A stretch of DNA of 64,000 nucleotides from Bretschneidera sinensis (GCA_023935145.1 CM043705.1:88198084-88262083); one strand, 5' to 3'. Counted from the stretch's first letter, positions 1 to 21,693 are shown. Program-made: numbers and translations. Notes: generated from the sequence alone by a model not told the origin.

Positions 1-557
1 TATTCATAAAAAAATTATTAGTTTAAAAAATTGAATTTTAAACTTTAATATTTTTAAATATATTTAATTTGAGATAATATCAATTAAATCAAAATTACAT
101 GATTGAAGAAATGTCAGTGAAAACTCTGTGCAATTGGTATATTCTTTTTTCTAGATTGCTTGATGTACTTAATAGTTACATACGATGGACCTGTACTAAG
201 CTATACAGGGTTGACAGTGGGCAGCTTTACAAAGAACACAGTTAAAAGAAAGAATCTGGATAGATGGTCAAGTTACATGACATTAATAATAATTTTATAA
301 AGTTACAAGTGATTGTCCCACTAACCAAATGCAAATTGATCAAAAGAAATTTGTAAAAGTGGCCTGCCATAGATGGCGAAATGATGCGCTATTTATGTAG
401 CGTTTTAAACGAGTTTCAATTTATGGTGTTTAAAATGGGCTTTGAAATAATTTATAGTAAAGTATTTGTAAAGTTATAACTTGTTTTTTGTTTCATAAAA
501 CAATAACAAAAAACAATGAAAAATAATAATTTTGACACATTCAGTTTTTTAAAAAAA

Positions 558-733
558 AATATTTTTCAGTTTTAATTAATTTTAAAAATCATTTTTAATT
601 TTTAACCTAATTTTTATTTATTTATTATTTTTGAAAGTAAACAAAACAACCTAACTCTTATGAGTAAGAGATAATGCCATCTCCTTAAAAAAAAAAAAGA
701 AGAGATAATATCCTCATAGACGAGAAACCAAAC
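558..733. repeat. Direct repeat copy A (about 176 bp)
   Basis: This segment is closely matched at 1251-1428. Both copies run from a poly-T-rich start through a shared ACTCTTATGAGTAAGAGATA core to a GACGAGA-type end. The copies are about 690 bp apart in the same orientation. They are either a segmental duplication or two copies of a short non-coding repeat family. Confidence 0.7.
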
Positions 734-1250
734 GTATTCAAGCCAGTGTTTTTAGAGACGAATGTGTTGGGGCGTATATTTTTTAAATATGTTGAGGTGT
801 TTCAAATTTTTAATAAAGTATTAATAATTAATTAATTAAAATAATAAAAATTAAAAATTAATTAATTAATTTTTATCAAATTTTAATATTTTTATTAACT
901 CTTTATAGCGTGATAATTATAATTTTATAAATATTAATATATATTTATATATAGTATATTTTTATTTTGTTGTAACTTTTAAGTGATTAATTAAATAGTT
1001 TATAATTAAATAACATGTAATATATATTTATGAAGTGTAATGATATTATAACAAAAACACTAGTTTAGTGGTTAAGACATATGACATTTCGTTCCAACAA
1101 TAAAAACGTAAGCTCTATAAAAAAATACGCCTAAAAAGTGACACATCAAAACGTTTTTGATACTACTCATCCCGGAGGCGCTCCACCACTACCTTTGAAT
1201 ATATTGATTCAGACCCCTCCTCCATCCAATACATAGGAAAATCAATAGAA

Positions 1251-1428
1251 AAATATTTTTCAGTTTTTAATTATTTTTAAAAATCATTTTTTATTTGTTT
1301 AACTTAATATTTAATTATTTATTATTTTTTGATAGTAAACAGAACAACCTAACTCTTATGAGTAAGAGATAATATCCTCTCCTTTAAAAAAAGAAAGAGA
1401 TAATATCCCCATGGACGAGAGACCAAAC
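1251..1428. repeat. Direct repeat copy B (about 178 bp)
   Basis: Second copy of the repeat at 558-733, with small substitutions and length changes in the T and A tracts. A phrase containing CTCCTCCATCCAATACA also occurs twice nearby (about 1217 and 1441), so several local duplications overlap here. Confidence 0.7.
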
Positions 1429-1599
1429 ACAATAAGACACCTCCTCCATCCAATACAAAGGAAAATCAATAGAAAAACACATCCATGCAAGTTCATGAAC
1501 TACTCTATTAGCTCCCCTCTTGACATGGTTACAAGAACAAACATGAAAAACATCCATAGCCTTCTTGGCTTCAGTAACTAATGTGCCATAGCTTGCCAT
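1384..1599 (-). pseudogene. Relic of RNase H-like (RVT_3) domain from a non-LTR-type element
   Basis: The minus-strand translation contains NHVKRGANRVVHELAW followed by a YWMEE motif. This resembles the C-terminal end of the plant RNase H-like domain found in LINE-derived proteins, where an H-V-x-R-x-x-N-x-x-A/V-H core precedes a W-I/M-E-E-V-P ending. Only the end of the domain is present, the acidic catalytic residues are missing and no reverse transcriptase flanks it. The start of the fragment is duplicated in the adjacent tandem repeat. I take it as a decayed transposon relic; the assignment is by motif only. Confidence 0.5.
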
Positions 1600-1787
1600 C
1601 CTAACTTTTAAAACAAAAAACTACTCTCCCAAATGAGTTCTTATTTTTTTTTATGGCTTAAAAGATGAAAAACATCCATAGCCTTCTTGGCTTCAGTAAC
1701 TAATGTGCCATAGCTTGCCATCCTAACTTTTAAAACAAAAAACTACTCTCCCAAATGAGTTCTTATTTGTTTTTATGGCTTAAAAGA
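1543..1787. repeat. Tandem duplication, 122-bp unit x2
   Basis: Two nearly identical units lie head to tail at 1543-1664 and 1665-1787. Each starts at ATGAAAAACATCCATAG and ends at the TTATGGCTTAAAAG phrase. They differ mainly in a T tract. The high identity suggests a recent duplication. It copied part of the RNase H-like relic. Confidence 0.9.
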
Positions 1788-2194
1788 AAACAAGATGACA
1801 ATGCAAAACTTCTCGATAATTGCTAACAAGTGTTTAGTTCAGTGGTGAGAAATCGTTCACTTCATTAAAAATATTTGAATTTTAATCTTCTCATAAACGT
1901 TTATTGATATTAAACGTTTGCACAGATTGTGTTTTTTTTTTTTTTACGTATACATGAATCCTATCTACTTACCTATTTTTTTCAAGTTTATTTTCAGGTC
2001 CTCCATGTTAGAAAGTTGGGCCGAACATCATAAAAATCAGAGCCCAAACCGAGTGGGCTTGATTGGTCCTCTTCTAAATTTTGAGATTTTATGACGTGTC
2101 ATTGTACTATTGGTCAAACTTTAAAATACAGTAACTCCAAAGAGCTAAAAAAAAGAAAAAAAAAATATATATCCGACTTCATCTTCTGATTTTT

Positions 2195-2201
2195 TATAAA
2201 G
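2195..2201 (+). promoter_or_regulatory. TATA box of YbaB/STIC2-like gene
   Basis: TATAAAG lies 56 bp before the ATG at 2257 and is followed by a CT-rich leader (TCTCTCTC). Spacing and context fit a plant core promoter with transcription starting near 2225-2230. Confidence 0.6.
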
Positions 2202-2256
2202 GTGTATTCTCTCTCTAAAAATCAATCTTAAATTTCTCTCTCTAAAAAGTGGAGCC

Positions 2257-5200
2257 ATGGCTTCGACTACTTCTGTGACTGCTACGATTCCCAATCTCCA
2301 AGGAGCCACCGATTGGAGGAAGCCTTTCCCTTCATATCTCTTCCTCGGTATCTCTCTCTCTATATATATATTATAAAATATAGTTGAATACTTTATCTGT
2401 TTGGCTTCTAAACAAAAAGAGAAAAGAGGAAATGAAAATATGAACCTAGCCTAACTAATAATGTTACCCTCCCTTTGGAATCAAAGGAACTATGAAATTA
2501 TTTTTATTTACAAAATTCTGTTAATTTTGACAGGATTTTTTTTGTAAATTTAGAACATGAATTCGAAAGTTTATTAGGTTTCCAAACATAATAAAATATG
2601 AAATTGTAAATGAATTTCATAAAATTTGTGAAATTCATTTATTCCAAATGGACAATTAGGGTTAACTGAGTTCAGGTTTTAAGTTCGTTTTTGTGTTTGG
2701 CAATAAAATATTCCTAAAAGATGTGAACTTTAGAAAGTTCAGTATTCGATTCTCAATGACCTGTCTCAGTATCCAAACAGAGTATTAATTAAATTTTTTC
2801 GAGTATTTTCTCTTAATAATGAAGTGATTCGTGAATATTGGAGTAATGGATGCGACATTCCAGTCTGAAAAATTGCATTTGATTGTGTGTAGATAGTAGA
2901 TACTGTCATTTGTTGGGATTAGCGTGATATTATATGTAGAGTGAAGAAAACTAGGAAATTGAATCGTTTATGCTGCTTTGATACCTAAAGAATAGCTTGG
3001 TTTACATTTGTTTTAACAAATTTAGTATTTCGTGATGGTTTAGGTTTTATGAAGTTGTATCTTTTGCTTGTTTCAAGCTAAAAGCTTGCTATGTATGTTA
3101 TAGATTTGGGTACTTGAAGAAAATGGGAGCTGGCACCCATTTGGCATATTTCTAGCTTTGCTAAATTTGATTATCCGGTTCACTAACTTGTATCTGTTTT
3201 ATGACTTTCCTAATTTTTTACTATTCAAAGCGTATTTTCTCCTATTAATTTCAGGTAACCTAAATTTAAATACAAATGCGGCTGGTAAGCAAATGTTATA
3301 TCGATCAGGTCAACGGAAGAGATCTATCCGTGTTTATGGTTTATTTGGCGGAAAGAAGGACAATAGCAATGATGATGCACCTTCAAAGGTAATCAACGAT
3401 GTGGTGTTGAATCTTTAAGTATTCTTCCTATTTAACAGTAGAAGTTTGCAGTTGTCTTCAAAATTGAGCAGTATGTGCGAGAATTTTGGTAATGTAGTAC
3501 TTAACAATTTTTTTTGCTGATGAAGTAATCAATGCATTTTTTTCCTTACATGTTTGTATAATAAACCATGATTTAATATTCTTCATGTTATTCCACTTTT
3601 CCACCGCTCATTCACCTTCCTTGATTTGGACTGAAGATAGAACTGTTTGATATGTTTAAAAAATTTGTAAATTACAACTTAGATGAGTTGTGTTAGAGTC
3701 CATGTATACAACTGAGAACAATACCCAAAATCATACTCCTAAGCGTAATTTTGGCTTGGTTTTAATGTCCTTCTGTATATTGCACACATTTTATCTGGTA
3801 ATGGTAATACTTTGTGAGTAATAACCTTTTGGTTGTTGACGTAGGACAGATTCTAGGAACTCATCAACATGCTATTGTGATGGTTTTGGTTAAGGGAATT
3901 TAGGGTTTAGAATTTAAGTGCATAGCAGAAAGGGTTAAGGTTTATAGAAAGATTTGGGGTTGAGATGGTAGGATAAGATAAGGAAAATTCTGGAAAACTA
4001 CAAAAGTTGAAATTTTTGGTTGGTTTATTGATGAGATAAGGCTAGGAAAATATGTATAGATTAGGGTTTATTATAGGGTAACAATAGGGGAGACTTTGAG
4101 AAATATAATTTGGTTGGAAAAGAGAAGTTTTAGAGGCTCTTTAGGTTGCTATGAAGAGTAATCTGATAACAGTGCTTGTAAAAATGGGAAATAGGAAATA
4201 AAGCAGTTATACATATCTGTAAATTCTAAAAATAATCAAATAAACCCAATTCCAATATATATAGGCTGTGTGGTTCTCTTGTTCTAGATTTGACTACTCC
4301 TAAGTTGAAAGCTGACAAATTTGAAAATTAATGAAAAGACCAAACTAAAGATCACATATTTAAGACGTCTAAACTCCTATATTAAGGCATTACAGCCCAC
4401 GGACCAGAATTGCTGCTCATAGACTATTCTTGCGGTCCATTCTATGAAATCTGATTTCTCCAACATCACAAATATACCACTGGACTCGATAAAACATGAA
4501 AGTAAGAAATTAATTTGAACAGAAGCATTCTGATAGCCTAAGTAGCTAGCATTGGCACTTTACCTTTGACCAAAATGGCTTCGTTATAGTTGTTGTTAAG
4601 GCCATGGCTTTGGCTTTCATCTTCCAAAGTGGATATTTCTTCTCTAGTCGAGCTGTTGATACACTACAAGTTGTTAAGTTATGCTCTAGCTGAGAAGGTG
4701 ATAACTGTGGCCAACTACTTATTTACTCTATATATAGAATTACTTTTTCGGATTTGGACTCTTCTAGAAGCAAATGCAAGATGTCATTATTATGTTGCGA
4801 CTTTGCAAGAGCAATGCAAAAGCCACAACATACTAATCATGAGGAAGCTTGATTGTTTTGAGCTTTGTTACACTGACTCGGCACTTGAGGCCAAAGTACC
4901 TGTGTTGACACGACACGACATAGATACGAAGACAATACGTGCCCGATTTGTTGACTGTAATTCGGACACGGTAGTAGATTTAAACTGTTTATATATCTTT
5001 TCTCTGATAACTTGCATTTGCATAGCTGAAAATTGTTTGTTGCGGAAAATTTAATGATTTGGTGTGTACTTTACTCTAGCTGTACAAGCTTTAATATGTT
5101 GCAAAGGAATCCTTGATCTTGTGCGGTTCTTTTGGTCAAGATTCGTACTACTAATGTTTGTCGCTTGGCTGTTAGTTGATAATCAGAATCTTGATTATGT

Positions 5201-7346
5201 TTTCTGGAATACTGTTCACTTATGTGGCAGTACCATGTAAATTAAGTGTATGTGTTTCTGTGCATTCTGTGCTAATAGTAATCACTTTTCTTTTCAATTT
5301 TTTTAAATGCTCTTTAATTTGTATGATATATGGGTTTGACTCTCATATCTGCACTGAAACTAACATTTCTTTCCCACTAATTGATTTTAGGCAGGAATTC
5401 TTGGAAACATGCAAAACCTGTACGAGACCGTGAAGAAGGCACAAATGGTTGTCCAAGTTGAGGCAGTACGAGTGCAAAAGGAGCTTGCTGTGTATGGCTC
5501 AATATTTAAATCCTTTGCAATCTGACCTATTAATTTTTCTGTTTGCTTCTGAGTTTCATGTTGTTATTGTTCTGTGCTTCAGAGCAGAGTTTGATGGTTA
5601 TTGTGAAGGTGAGCTAGTAAAGGTATGCCAATCTCTCTCTGTCTCGCCATTTGCTCTATATGTTCAAAATATAGGCATTGACCTAATGAAGAAAGTTCAA
5701 CTTTGGTCAATATTTGTTTTTTACAGTGAGATGCTCTACATGGGTTTGTTTTTAATAACGAAGTTTGCCTTATCATGAACTGGCTTGCACAAAATATAAA
5801 TTTGTCTAGATTATATTGTTATCTATGGGATTTGAAGGTACAAATCAAATCTTTTATGTTGAGTTGTTACAAAACCAAAGGTGGAATCATTGGCATAAAA
5901 TTTGTGTCGGTCACAAATTTCAATTAACTGTTTGGAGTCATCATTTATACACTCTGATGATCCTGTACATGATGTGGAATTAATTATTTCTCAAATGTTG
6001 TGCAACCTAAGGGTAACCAATCCTAACTGCCATGTTGAATGTGATAGAATGAGATTGTTTTCATGGGGTTTCTGGTTGGCCTTTTACTCTTGATATGTCA
6101 TGTCCTGAGAGGAGTGTTCTTTTTGTTGTTAATGTTGTTGGAAGAGGCCTTGAGTTTTGAGAGGGAGGGGGGGGGGGGGGAGGAGGGGAGGAAGAGCAAT
6201 GCACCACTCATTATTCGCAAGTTTTAGTCTTTTTTCTTTACTTCATTTCCCTCAAGGTTTAAACTGAGTTATATTTCAGGTAACATTATCTGGGAACCAG
6301 CAACCTATACGCACGGATATCACTGAGGCGGCAATGGAGTTGGGTCCAGAAGTAAGTACGCATACCTCATCAGCTATTTCTATCTACTGTATTAAAAGAT
6401 GAATTCTTTGATAATGACTATTCACTCCTTCCTTGATTAAATGAATGTGCAAGTTTTTCGTTCTTTCTTACAGCAGAAAGAATTGTTTTTGCATAGAAAA
6501 TCTTCCCTTTATTGTCCAAAATGGTTGTTTGGATATGCTGTGGAATTTTACTACATCACATTTTACATTTTATTTTTTATTTTTTTTTTATTCTAGGGGC
6601 ATGCAATGTGAGCACTTGACATAAAGCATCTTAATAAAGCAGAATTGTGTTTAGAACCCTAAACTTATGCAAATGAAATGTTTGCTCTTGAAATAGACGC
6701 ACTGGCCTCATTTTTGAACATTGGGTCACAAAGTTATTATGCAAGGTGGTAAATGTTCCAACTTATGTATATAATGTTCGTCAATGATTATGCTAATTTA
6801 ATGATATGCAACAGAGCTGTGCTTTAGGTCTAGGTTGAATCAAACAATATACTTGAATCTTGGATCAATAGCAAAGAGGCTTATGTTTGTTTTCCCCGAT
6901 TTCTTTATCCCTTTCTAGCATGCTAATTGCAATTGATGACACCTGTACATTTAAAATTTTGTTTGCTTAATAGAGAGATTCTAAAATATGTTTCCAAAAC
7001 TGTACTTGACCAAAATATTAGCTCATATAGTGAGCTAGCAGTTTTTACATTTGTGTATCTAACCTTACCAGGTGTGGTTTTCTTCTTTGTTGAAGAATGA
7101 ATGATTTCTCATATTCCAGTTTCACATATGCAGAAACTTTCTCTTTTGGTTACTGAGGCATACAAGGATGCACACCAGAAGAGTGTCCAGGTAAGAATCT
7201 CCCAAATTTCCTTCTAATAGAATTAAAGGCCATTTTCATATTTTTTAACTAAGGATCTTCTGGTTTTCTAGGCCATGAAGGAAAGGATGAGTGATCTTGC
7301 TCAGAGCTTAGGAATGCCGCAAGGCCTTGGTGAGGGATTAAAGTAA
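2257..7346 (+). CDS. STIC2: Chloroplast YbaB/EbfC-family protein, STIC2-like
   Basis: Seven exons are read from GT-AG sites: 2257-2347, 3255-3388, 5391-5491, 5583-5622, 6280-6351, 7134-7190 and 7272-7346. They join in phase to 189 residues. The first 50 or so residues are Ser/Thr-rich and basic and end near RVYGLFGG, like a chloroplast transit peptide. The mature part is a YbaB/EbfC domain with NMQNLYETVKKAQ, a central EFDGYCEGELVKV strand and the C-terminal MKERMSDLAQSLGMP helix. Arabidopsis STIC2 acts in the stroma with thylakoid protein targeting (cpSRP54/Alb3 branch); bacterial YbaB proteins bind DNA as dimers. Exon 3 is placed at the second GT (GT|GTATGG) because only that choice keeps phase with exon 4. 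Intron 2 is about 2 kb. By synteny this would be the At4g30620 co-orthologue rather than At2g24020; the two are close paralogues. Confidence 0.92.
6161..6193 (+). repeat. G-rich tract (G14 run) in intron 4
   Basis: Within the intron between 5623 and 6279 there is GAGGGA followed by an uninterrupted run of about 14 G and then AGGAGGGGAGG. It lies on the sense strand of the STIC2-like transcript and could fold as a G-quadruplex. Length may be uncertain because it is a homopolymer. Confidence 0.75.
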
Positions 7347-8601
7347 GATTATAAATTTTTTTCTTGCACATTGATATTTGAGATGAGCTTCAATTTTGTA
7401 TATTAATCAGGCAGAAGTGATCATTTGTACTGTGACATTGAATCTTGCTTGTTTTATTAGTCGTTTAAATTGAAAAGTTACAGATGTTTGGCAACTGTTT
7501 TATTTGTTTTTTTACAATAGAAGCCATGGATGTTACACTGATTAAGCAACCTGGTTAACACTACATTGCACCAAAAAAGTTAAAAAAGAGAAAAAAGGGG
7601 TGGGTGGGATGGGGGAGATATGAGGTGCAAGTAGGCAACTCTCTTGCAAACTGTAGATTTATTGATCTATTTATGGAAAATTATCCATCACTGTGTTCTG
7701 AACCAAGTGTCAGTCATTTGTACTCCACATGCTGAGGTGGACTTTTGGAAATATTAACTTCAAATTTGTTTATTTTTTATCATTTTTATTTTCTCGTAAA
7801 TTTATATAATAATCATCTTTGTAGTCTCAAGTAAAAAAGTGGTGAAACTGTGTAACTAGCATGTGAATGACTTTCTGAAAGTGGCTCATGGCACGAATAC
7901 CTCAAGTGGATTTGATAGAATTCGATTAAATAGGTGTCGAATGTATCTTGTTTCGTCAAAATGGACTCTGAGGATCCTAGATGATAGTCTGGCAAACATG
8001 AGATAAGAGTTCTGCAATAGATTAAGGATAGTTAAATCTTTCCCTGATCTTTCATTGAAACAATTTAGTTGTCCGTATGCAAAGTGGTTTATTATTGGGA
8101 CATAAAAGTTGTATTGTTGTATTTCCTTACTTTGGTAGACAAATGAAGCTATTATATATCCGGTCTTTTATGGTTAAGATTGTTGATATTAGAAGCATTT
8201 ATGTCAGTAACAATTCAGTGCCCATTTACCGTTTGCTTCTCCCATAGCCACTCCCCTTGTGGAGTTAAGTCGTGGGGATTTGATCTGAATCTCCTGAGCA
8301 AAGAAAAGGAAAGAAAGAAAGTTTACCATTTGCTTCTCAAGAAAAATCTTAGACCTTTCTTGTTCTTGCATTGAAGATATAGAATAGTGTAAGAATATGA
8401 TTCAGTTCTTAAATTTTTCAATCATTTTGGTTTTCCTTTGACTATGGAATGGGATTGAACAGTAATCTTAACAAATAAATTCCTAATTTGAATGAATCAT
8501 TCCTAGTCTAGTTGCTTGTACTTGGTGGTTGGATTGCTCCTCAAACTTTTGCCTAGAATAAAACAATCACCCTCCTTTGTGTTGTTATCTTTGAGCAACT
8601 A
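7347..8601. other. Intergenic region between convergent genes
   Basis: This 1.25-kb stretch holds the 3' ends of the STIC2-like gene (plus) and the carboxypeptidase gene (minus). No coding exon is supported. It includes a G-rich patch near 7590-7640. Short open frames here have no recognisable motif. Confidence 0.6.
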
Positions 8602-16920
<8,319 letters not shown>

Positions 16921-17003
16921 TTAATAAATTTGCACACCTTCCTCTGAAATTGAAGCTATTTCTCTCTCTTTGAGAGAGATAAAACAGTCTCTCTCCCTCC
17001 ATG

Positions 17004-17011
17004 TATATATA
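17004..17011 (-). promoter_or_regulatory. TATA box of carboxypeptidase gene
   Basis: On the minus strand CCTATATATACATGG lies about 85-90 bp before the ATG at 16920 and is followed by a GAGAGAGA-rich leader. Transcription probably starts near 16975-16980. Confidence 0.6.
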
Positions 17012-17684
17012 GGCCTCTTAGGTACCCGTTTGTCTTTGCTGTAGCCTCAGTTAATTTATGACTGTCAAAATAATTTTTGATAAAATAACTATATAAAAAG
17101 AAAAAAAGATTTTGTTTTTGGTTAAACAGCTTGAAAGCAATTGATTTGACACAAATTTATATTTTTAAACCTTTTTCAACTTTTCATTTTTTTCAAAAAC
17201 TGTTTTTTTTTTTTTTTGTTGCCGTTTGACATACATAAAATTGAGTGTAGAGTGATGACTGGAGTTCAAGTTAAAAGCTTGCTGCATTACTACACCTACT
17301 GCAGGCTGGGCAGCTATTTTATCTTTTTTAGAAGAAAATTAAGTTACATTAGGGGAAGGTAAACTTATTCTATGTATTTATTTATCTTTTTTGTTTTTGA
17401 TGTGAGTGAGATTTGATTTATAATCATTTGTTTAAATGACAAGCGACTCTACTAACTAAGTTAACTAACATCACAAATTATACATTTTACTAGTTAGTAA
17501 ACTCTCTTGTGGTTCATTTTGGACGTTTAATTTTGTAATCTAATTATCTTTATCGAACAATGAAATAACGAAATTATATTTACATTAGTCTCCCGTATGA
17601 AAGAGTTTGTAATTTCGTAACATCTTTTGTTTCGGTATTAACAATTGCAGTTCTCACCCAATTCCATGTGAAATTATTTAGTAG

Positions 17685-18030
17685 TTCTCACCCAATTCCA
17701 AGACCTCGACAACTCGCAAACTCGGCTCAATTTCAAATTATATATATTTAAAAAATATTTTTATTTTAAGACAAATAAATATATACTACTTTTATTTAGG
17801 TTTGAAGTATCGAAATTTATATACCGAAGCTCAAAAGCTTGGGCTTAAAATTCCAACTCGTCCAAGCTCGATGTTGATTTAAATTCAAGTTGAATCAAAC
17901 TCATGCTCGAGAAACGAGTGCGAGCTAAGCTCAAGTCTGAATTTTCATGCTCTGCTCAAGTTCGAGTAGACCATAAGTAGCTCAAGCCAAACTTGAGTAC
18001 CCAAAAGCTCAGCTTATGTCTGCCCTAAAT
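17685..18030. repeat. Degenerate GCTCGAG/AGCTCAAG-rich repeat patch
   Basis: Many imperfect copies of words such as AAGCTCAA, GCTCGAG, CAAGCTCG and CAAGTTCGAG fall in about 350 bp, in both orientations. Similar patches are common in plant non-autonomous DNA elements. I see no clear terminal repeats or target duplication, so the class is open. Confidence 0.4.
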
Positions 18031-21000
18031 ATTAACAGACCTCTTCTTTAACCAAACTATGGGAATTAAATTATTAGGTGGGTAAGTTTCCCTGCAACAC
18101 GGCACCTAGCTACAAAAAAATTGAACAACACATACCCAATAGTTTGTAGAAATTAATGCTTTAATATGCCAAAGAATTGGGTTTTCTAGACAGTTTGACA
18201 CTAAATGGTCAATGCTATTTCAGACTCTTTCGTATTTCCAAAGGCTGCTCCATGAATGCATTGAGATGCTGAGCTTGTAGATAGATATGCGCATGTTATG
18301 GAAACAAAAAGCATAATGTTAGTGTCTTAGCTAGCTATGTACCTTGATTACAACATCTATCGTATCAAACTACGATAAGGCTGGCCTAAAGGATCTTAAT
18401 AGTGACACATACAAATGAATTTTAATATCTTCATTATCAACAACTTGATATCTGTCATCTAGCCTATAGGAGGTAGGAGGCAGTTTTCAGCTTTTCTCTT
18501 TCGGTGGTTTTGTATCCACAATTCAATCCAACCCCATATTTCTTCAAAATGAAATTGGACCACATCATCTTACCACAAGATTCAGTGTTGTCTTCCCTAC
18601 ACGACCATCTGAAAGAGAAAGATTCTTTAAAGAAAAATCATAAGATTCCTCAAATCTTCAAACTTAAAAAGAGACAATAACAATAGAATGCTGTCAATAC
18701 ACATTAACAAACAACTAACCTTCGCACAAGTGCACTGATTTCCTTCATTCAATCAAATACTATATGATAGCAAATTTATCATCGTCCTGGATGCTTATGG
18801 ATATACTTCTATTCCCAATAAACAACCAGCACTCAAAACATAAAACTGCAACTCAAACAACATAGTAACTCTTTATGCGTCTCAAGCAAGGTTTCCCAAC
18901 CAATAAGTCATTTTATAGCATTTTTTTTTATAAGTGATTCTATAGTATTTTAAACTTAAAAGAGCACTGACTGTTGTCAGTGACATGCTCGTGTCAGACA
19001 ACCTTAGATTCTTAGTAATATATGGATGAGGCACAAAGTTACACAGCCATAAGTATATTAAGTCGTGGTTATTTACATCATTAACAAGCAAATTTTTAGA
19101 ACATTCTCATTGATAGCAAAAGTTCATATTAAACATAGCTAACTTTTTTTTTATAAGTAAATAATTAAAAATACTTGACTATAGAGGATTATAATTGTAG
19201 TTTGTTCAATGACTTAAATTCAAATTAACAAAAATTAGTTTAGTAGAAGTTTAATTGAAAGAAGAAAAATAACAAAAATTCAAATTAATTTTTAATTTAG
19301 AAGTTTTAGTTTTAAATCTAATTTTAAGTTTAATTTTGAGTTGGTAAATATGGAAAATGCAATGTCCTGTCAAGGGAATTGGGAGATTCAAGAAGTTGGG
19401 AATTTATTTAAGAAAATCTACCAGGAAAAAATTAGTTTGGGTTTGATCATTTATTTTCGAAAGGGACAGTAAAAGATAAACTCAGCTTAACATTTGACAA
19501 CCATGATAAATAAATACAATTTTCATTACAATTTTTTTAAATTAAAATAATTGGAAATTAAAAGTTAAAATAAATAAATTATTTTTATCATTTTTTTATC
19601 GTTCTTTTTATTTTTCCATCAATTTTATCAAACGTATAATGAAAAACATAATTTTTTTTTCTCTCGCTTGTTTCCACTCTATCAGAGCCTAAATGTCTGA
19701 TGAGCCAAATTTAGACAACTTGCTTGCTTACGATGACCCCCCCTCCCTTCTCTCTCTTAGTGGTCCAAAATATGAAAGAAACATGGGCTAATAAAAGAGT
19801 TAAAGAATGGTGGGGTTGGATTCTTGTGACCTCTCTATCCGCCTGTTTCTTGGATTACTGATTGGATTAATATGTTATATAAGACAAATGGAGGTAATAA
19901 ACCTGCAAATTAAAGAGACGCTCATAAACCAACAAAGTCCGTACCAAATCTTTTCCATCGCTACTAAAAAGGCATGGAGATTTATGCAAACATCATGATT
20001 CCTGCTGGTCAAAAGATCCTTAGTTTTATTCTTTTTCATAAAAATTGGCATGTGACATTAATCATAAAAGTTGATGAAAATGTTAGGCACCTTCCTATGG
20101 GAATTATGAAACAATTTATGTTACCGAATTTATTTTAAATAAAACTATTTTCATAACTGTTTTTCTTAACCCGAAACAATTTTTAAACCATTAATATTTT
20201 ACAAAAATTTATTTCGAAAATCATTTTGACAATCATAAATCCAAACTATTTATTAAGCCATACGATTTCTTAATTTATCAAATCTTAATTATTGTCTACA
20301 TGACCAAGTAGTTGAACAAGAACTTTATTAATAGTTATTATATTGGATGACGTGATTAATTAGGAGGAGTTAAAGGGTTTGGTAAAACTGTCAAAAAAAA
20401 GTGGTTGAAACTTGTTCACCAAATTCTCTAAACAAGCAAGCATGACACATGAACTAGTCACTATTACAATATGTAGCATGTGGTGGATAAATTTAAGTTG
20501 AAAGATACATTTTCCATACTTGGTAAGATAACTCATCTGTCTCAAACTTTTGGTGCATGGTAAAGACATAATCATTCTTAAAAATTGTTTTTTTTTTATA
20601 AAAAAAATAAAATAAAAGCCTTTATTCCTTTACCCGTTTTGGATAAATAATTAAGTTAGTGAAATTAAGAAACTATGCAGATTTTATCATGATCACTGTT
20701 GGTATTGTTTATTATTCGTAAAGTGGCATATGATTATTTATATATAATCCTTATTTTTATGACATTGTTAATTACACCAAGAAGAAAATATTGAACCAAC
20801 AAAAAAAAAATTGTTAGATGAAGAAATATAATATTATCAACTCTAATGATTAATTTGACCATCATCGCTCCTCAATCCATTGTATATTTATCACGTTATT
20901 ATTTCTATTTTCAATTTATTTAATTATTTAAAAAAATATATTTATCGCATTAATCAAATTATGTTGCGAGTCACTAAAATTCAGTGTAAATCCGAAGTTT

Positions 21001-21670
21001 TGATATGGTAGTAAGAGTCCAATGAGATTTAAGGTAAGAGTCTGACAAATTTAGAGTTCGACTCTGTAACTCTATTTTCTCAATGTATCCAAAGTAAAAG
21101 AAATAAATTTAGGGCAAAAATATTTTAATTTTCTTGGACTCTTGACACCATTGAGGAGCTAATCCATGACCTCAAAGTCCTTAATAAGATCTACTAACAT
21201 ATATGTGAGCTTAATATACTTGAACCCACGCATGCTGTGAACAACAAGAGGGCTTCTTCAATACAGCAGTAAGAAGTCTTGAATGCAATAATGCATGCTC
21301 TGGCAATTACAGGAAGGTTGCTTGCGTTGTAAACTCTTAGACCAGATCTGCCCATGATTTTCGAGATTTTGTTCCCTTATTCTTCTTTGAAAATTTCTTC
21401 AATGCCTCCATTAATCCCATATGCATTCAAACGTGCAAATTGATAACCTCTCTGTACCAAGAGATTACATATATATTACCATATTTAGTTGTAACGTTAG
21501 TATCATACACAAATTATTTTGAACTGGAAATGATTCTGACATCTCATTCTCATTCTTATTCAAGTATGTAGGAATTTTTTAATCATTTCAAAAAAAAAAA
21601 AATTCTCACCTAAAAGTCAAAAATCAAAGGAAGAACACTTACCCGCCCCCAAGTGCAGCCGACAGTGTGT

Positions 21671-21693
21671 GCCTAACTCTGTCAGAGTTAGGC
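21671..21693. other. Perfect short hairpin
   Basis: GCCTAACTCT, then GTC, then AGAGTTAGGC form a 10-bp perfect stem with a 3-nt loop. No T-run follows, so a terminator role is not suggested, and I cannot assign a function. Confidence 0.7.

Larger units (their letters stand above)
1..2190. other. AT-rich intergenic region with repeats
   Basis: No intact gene is seen. The stretch is very AT-rich and carries a dispersed direct repeat (558-733 and 1251-1428), a tandem duplication (1543-1787) and a relic of an RNase H-like domain, each listed separately. The last 200 bases lead into the promoter of the YbaB/STIC2-like gene. Confidence 0.7.

Noticed and set aside
4590..5054. Open frame of 154 codons in STIC2-like intron 2
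   Set aside because: It lies inside a well-defined intron, has no recognised motif, and contains only scattered repeats such as GACACGACACGAC.
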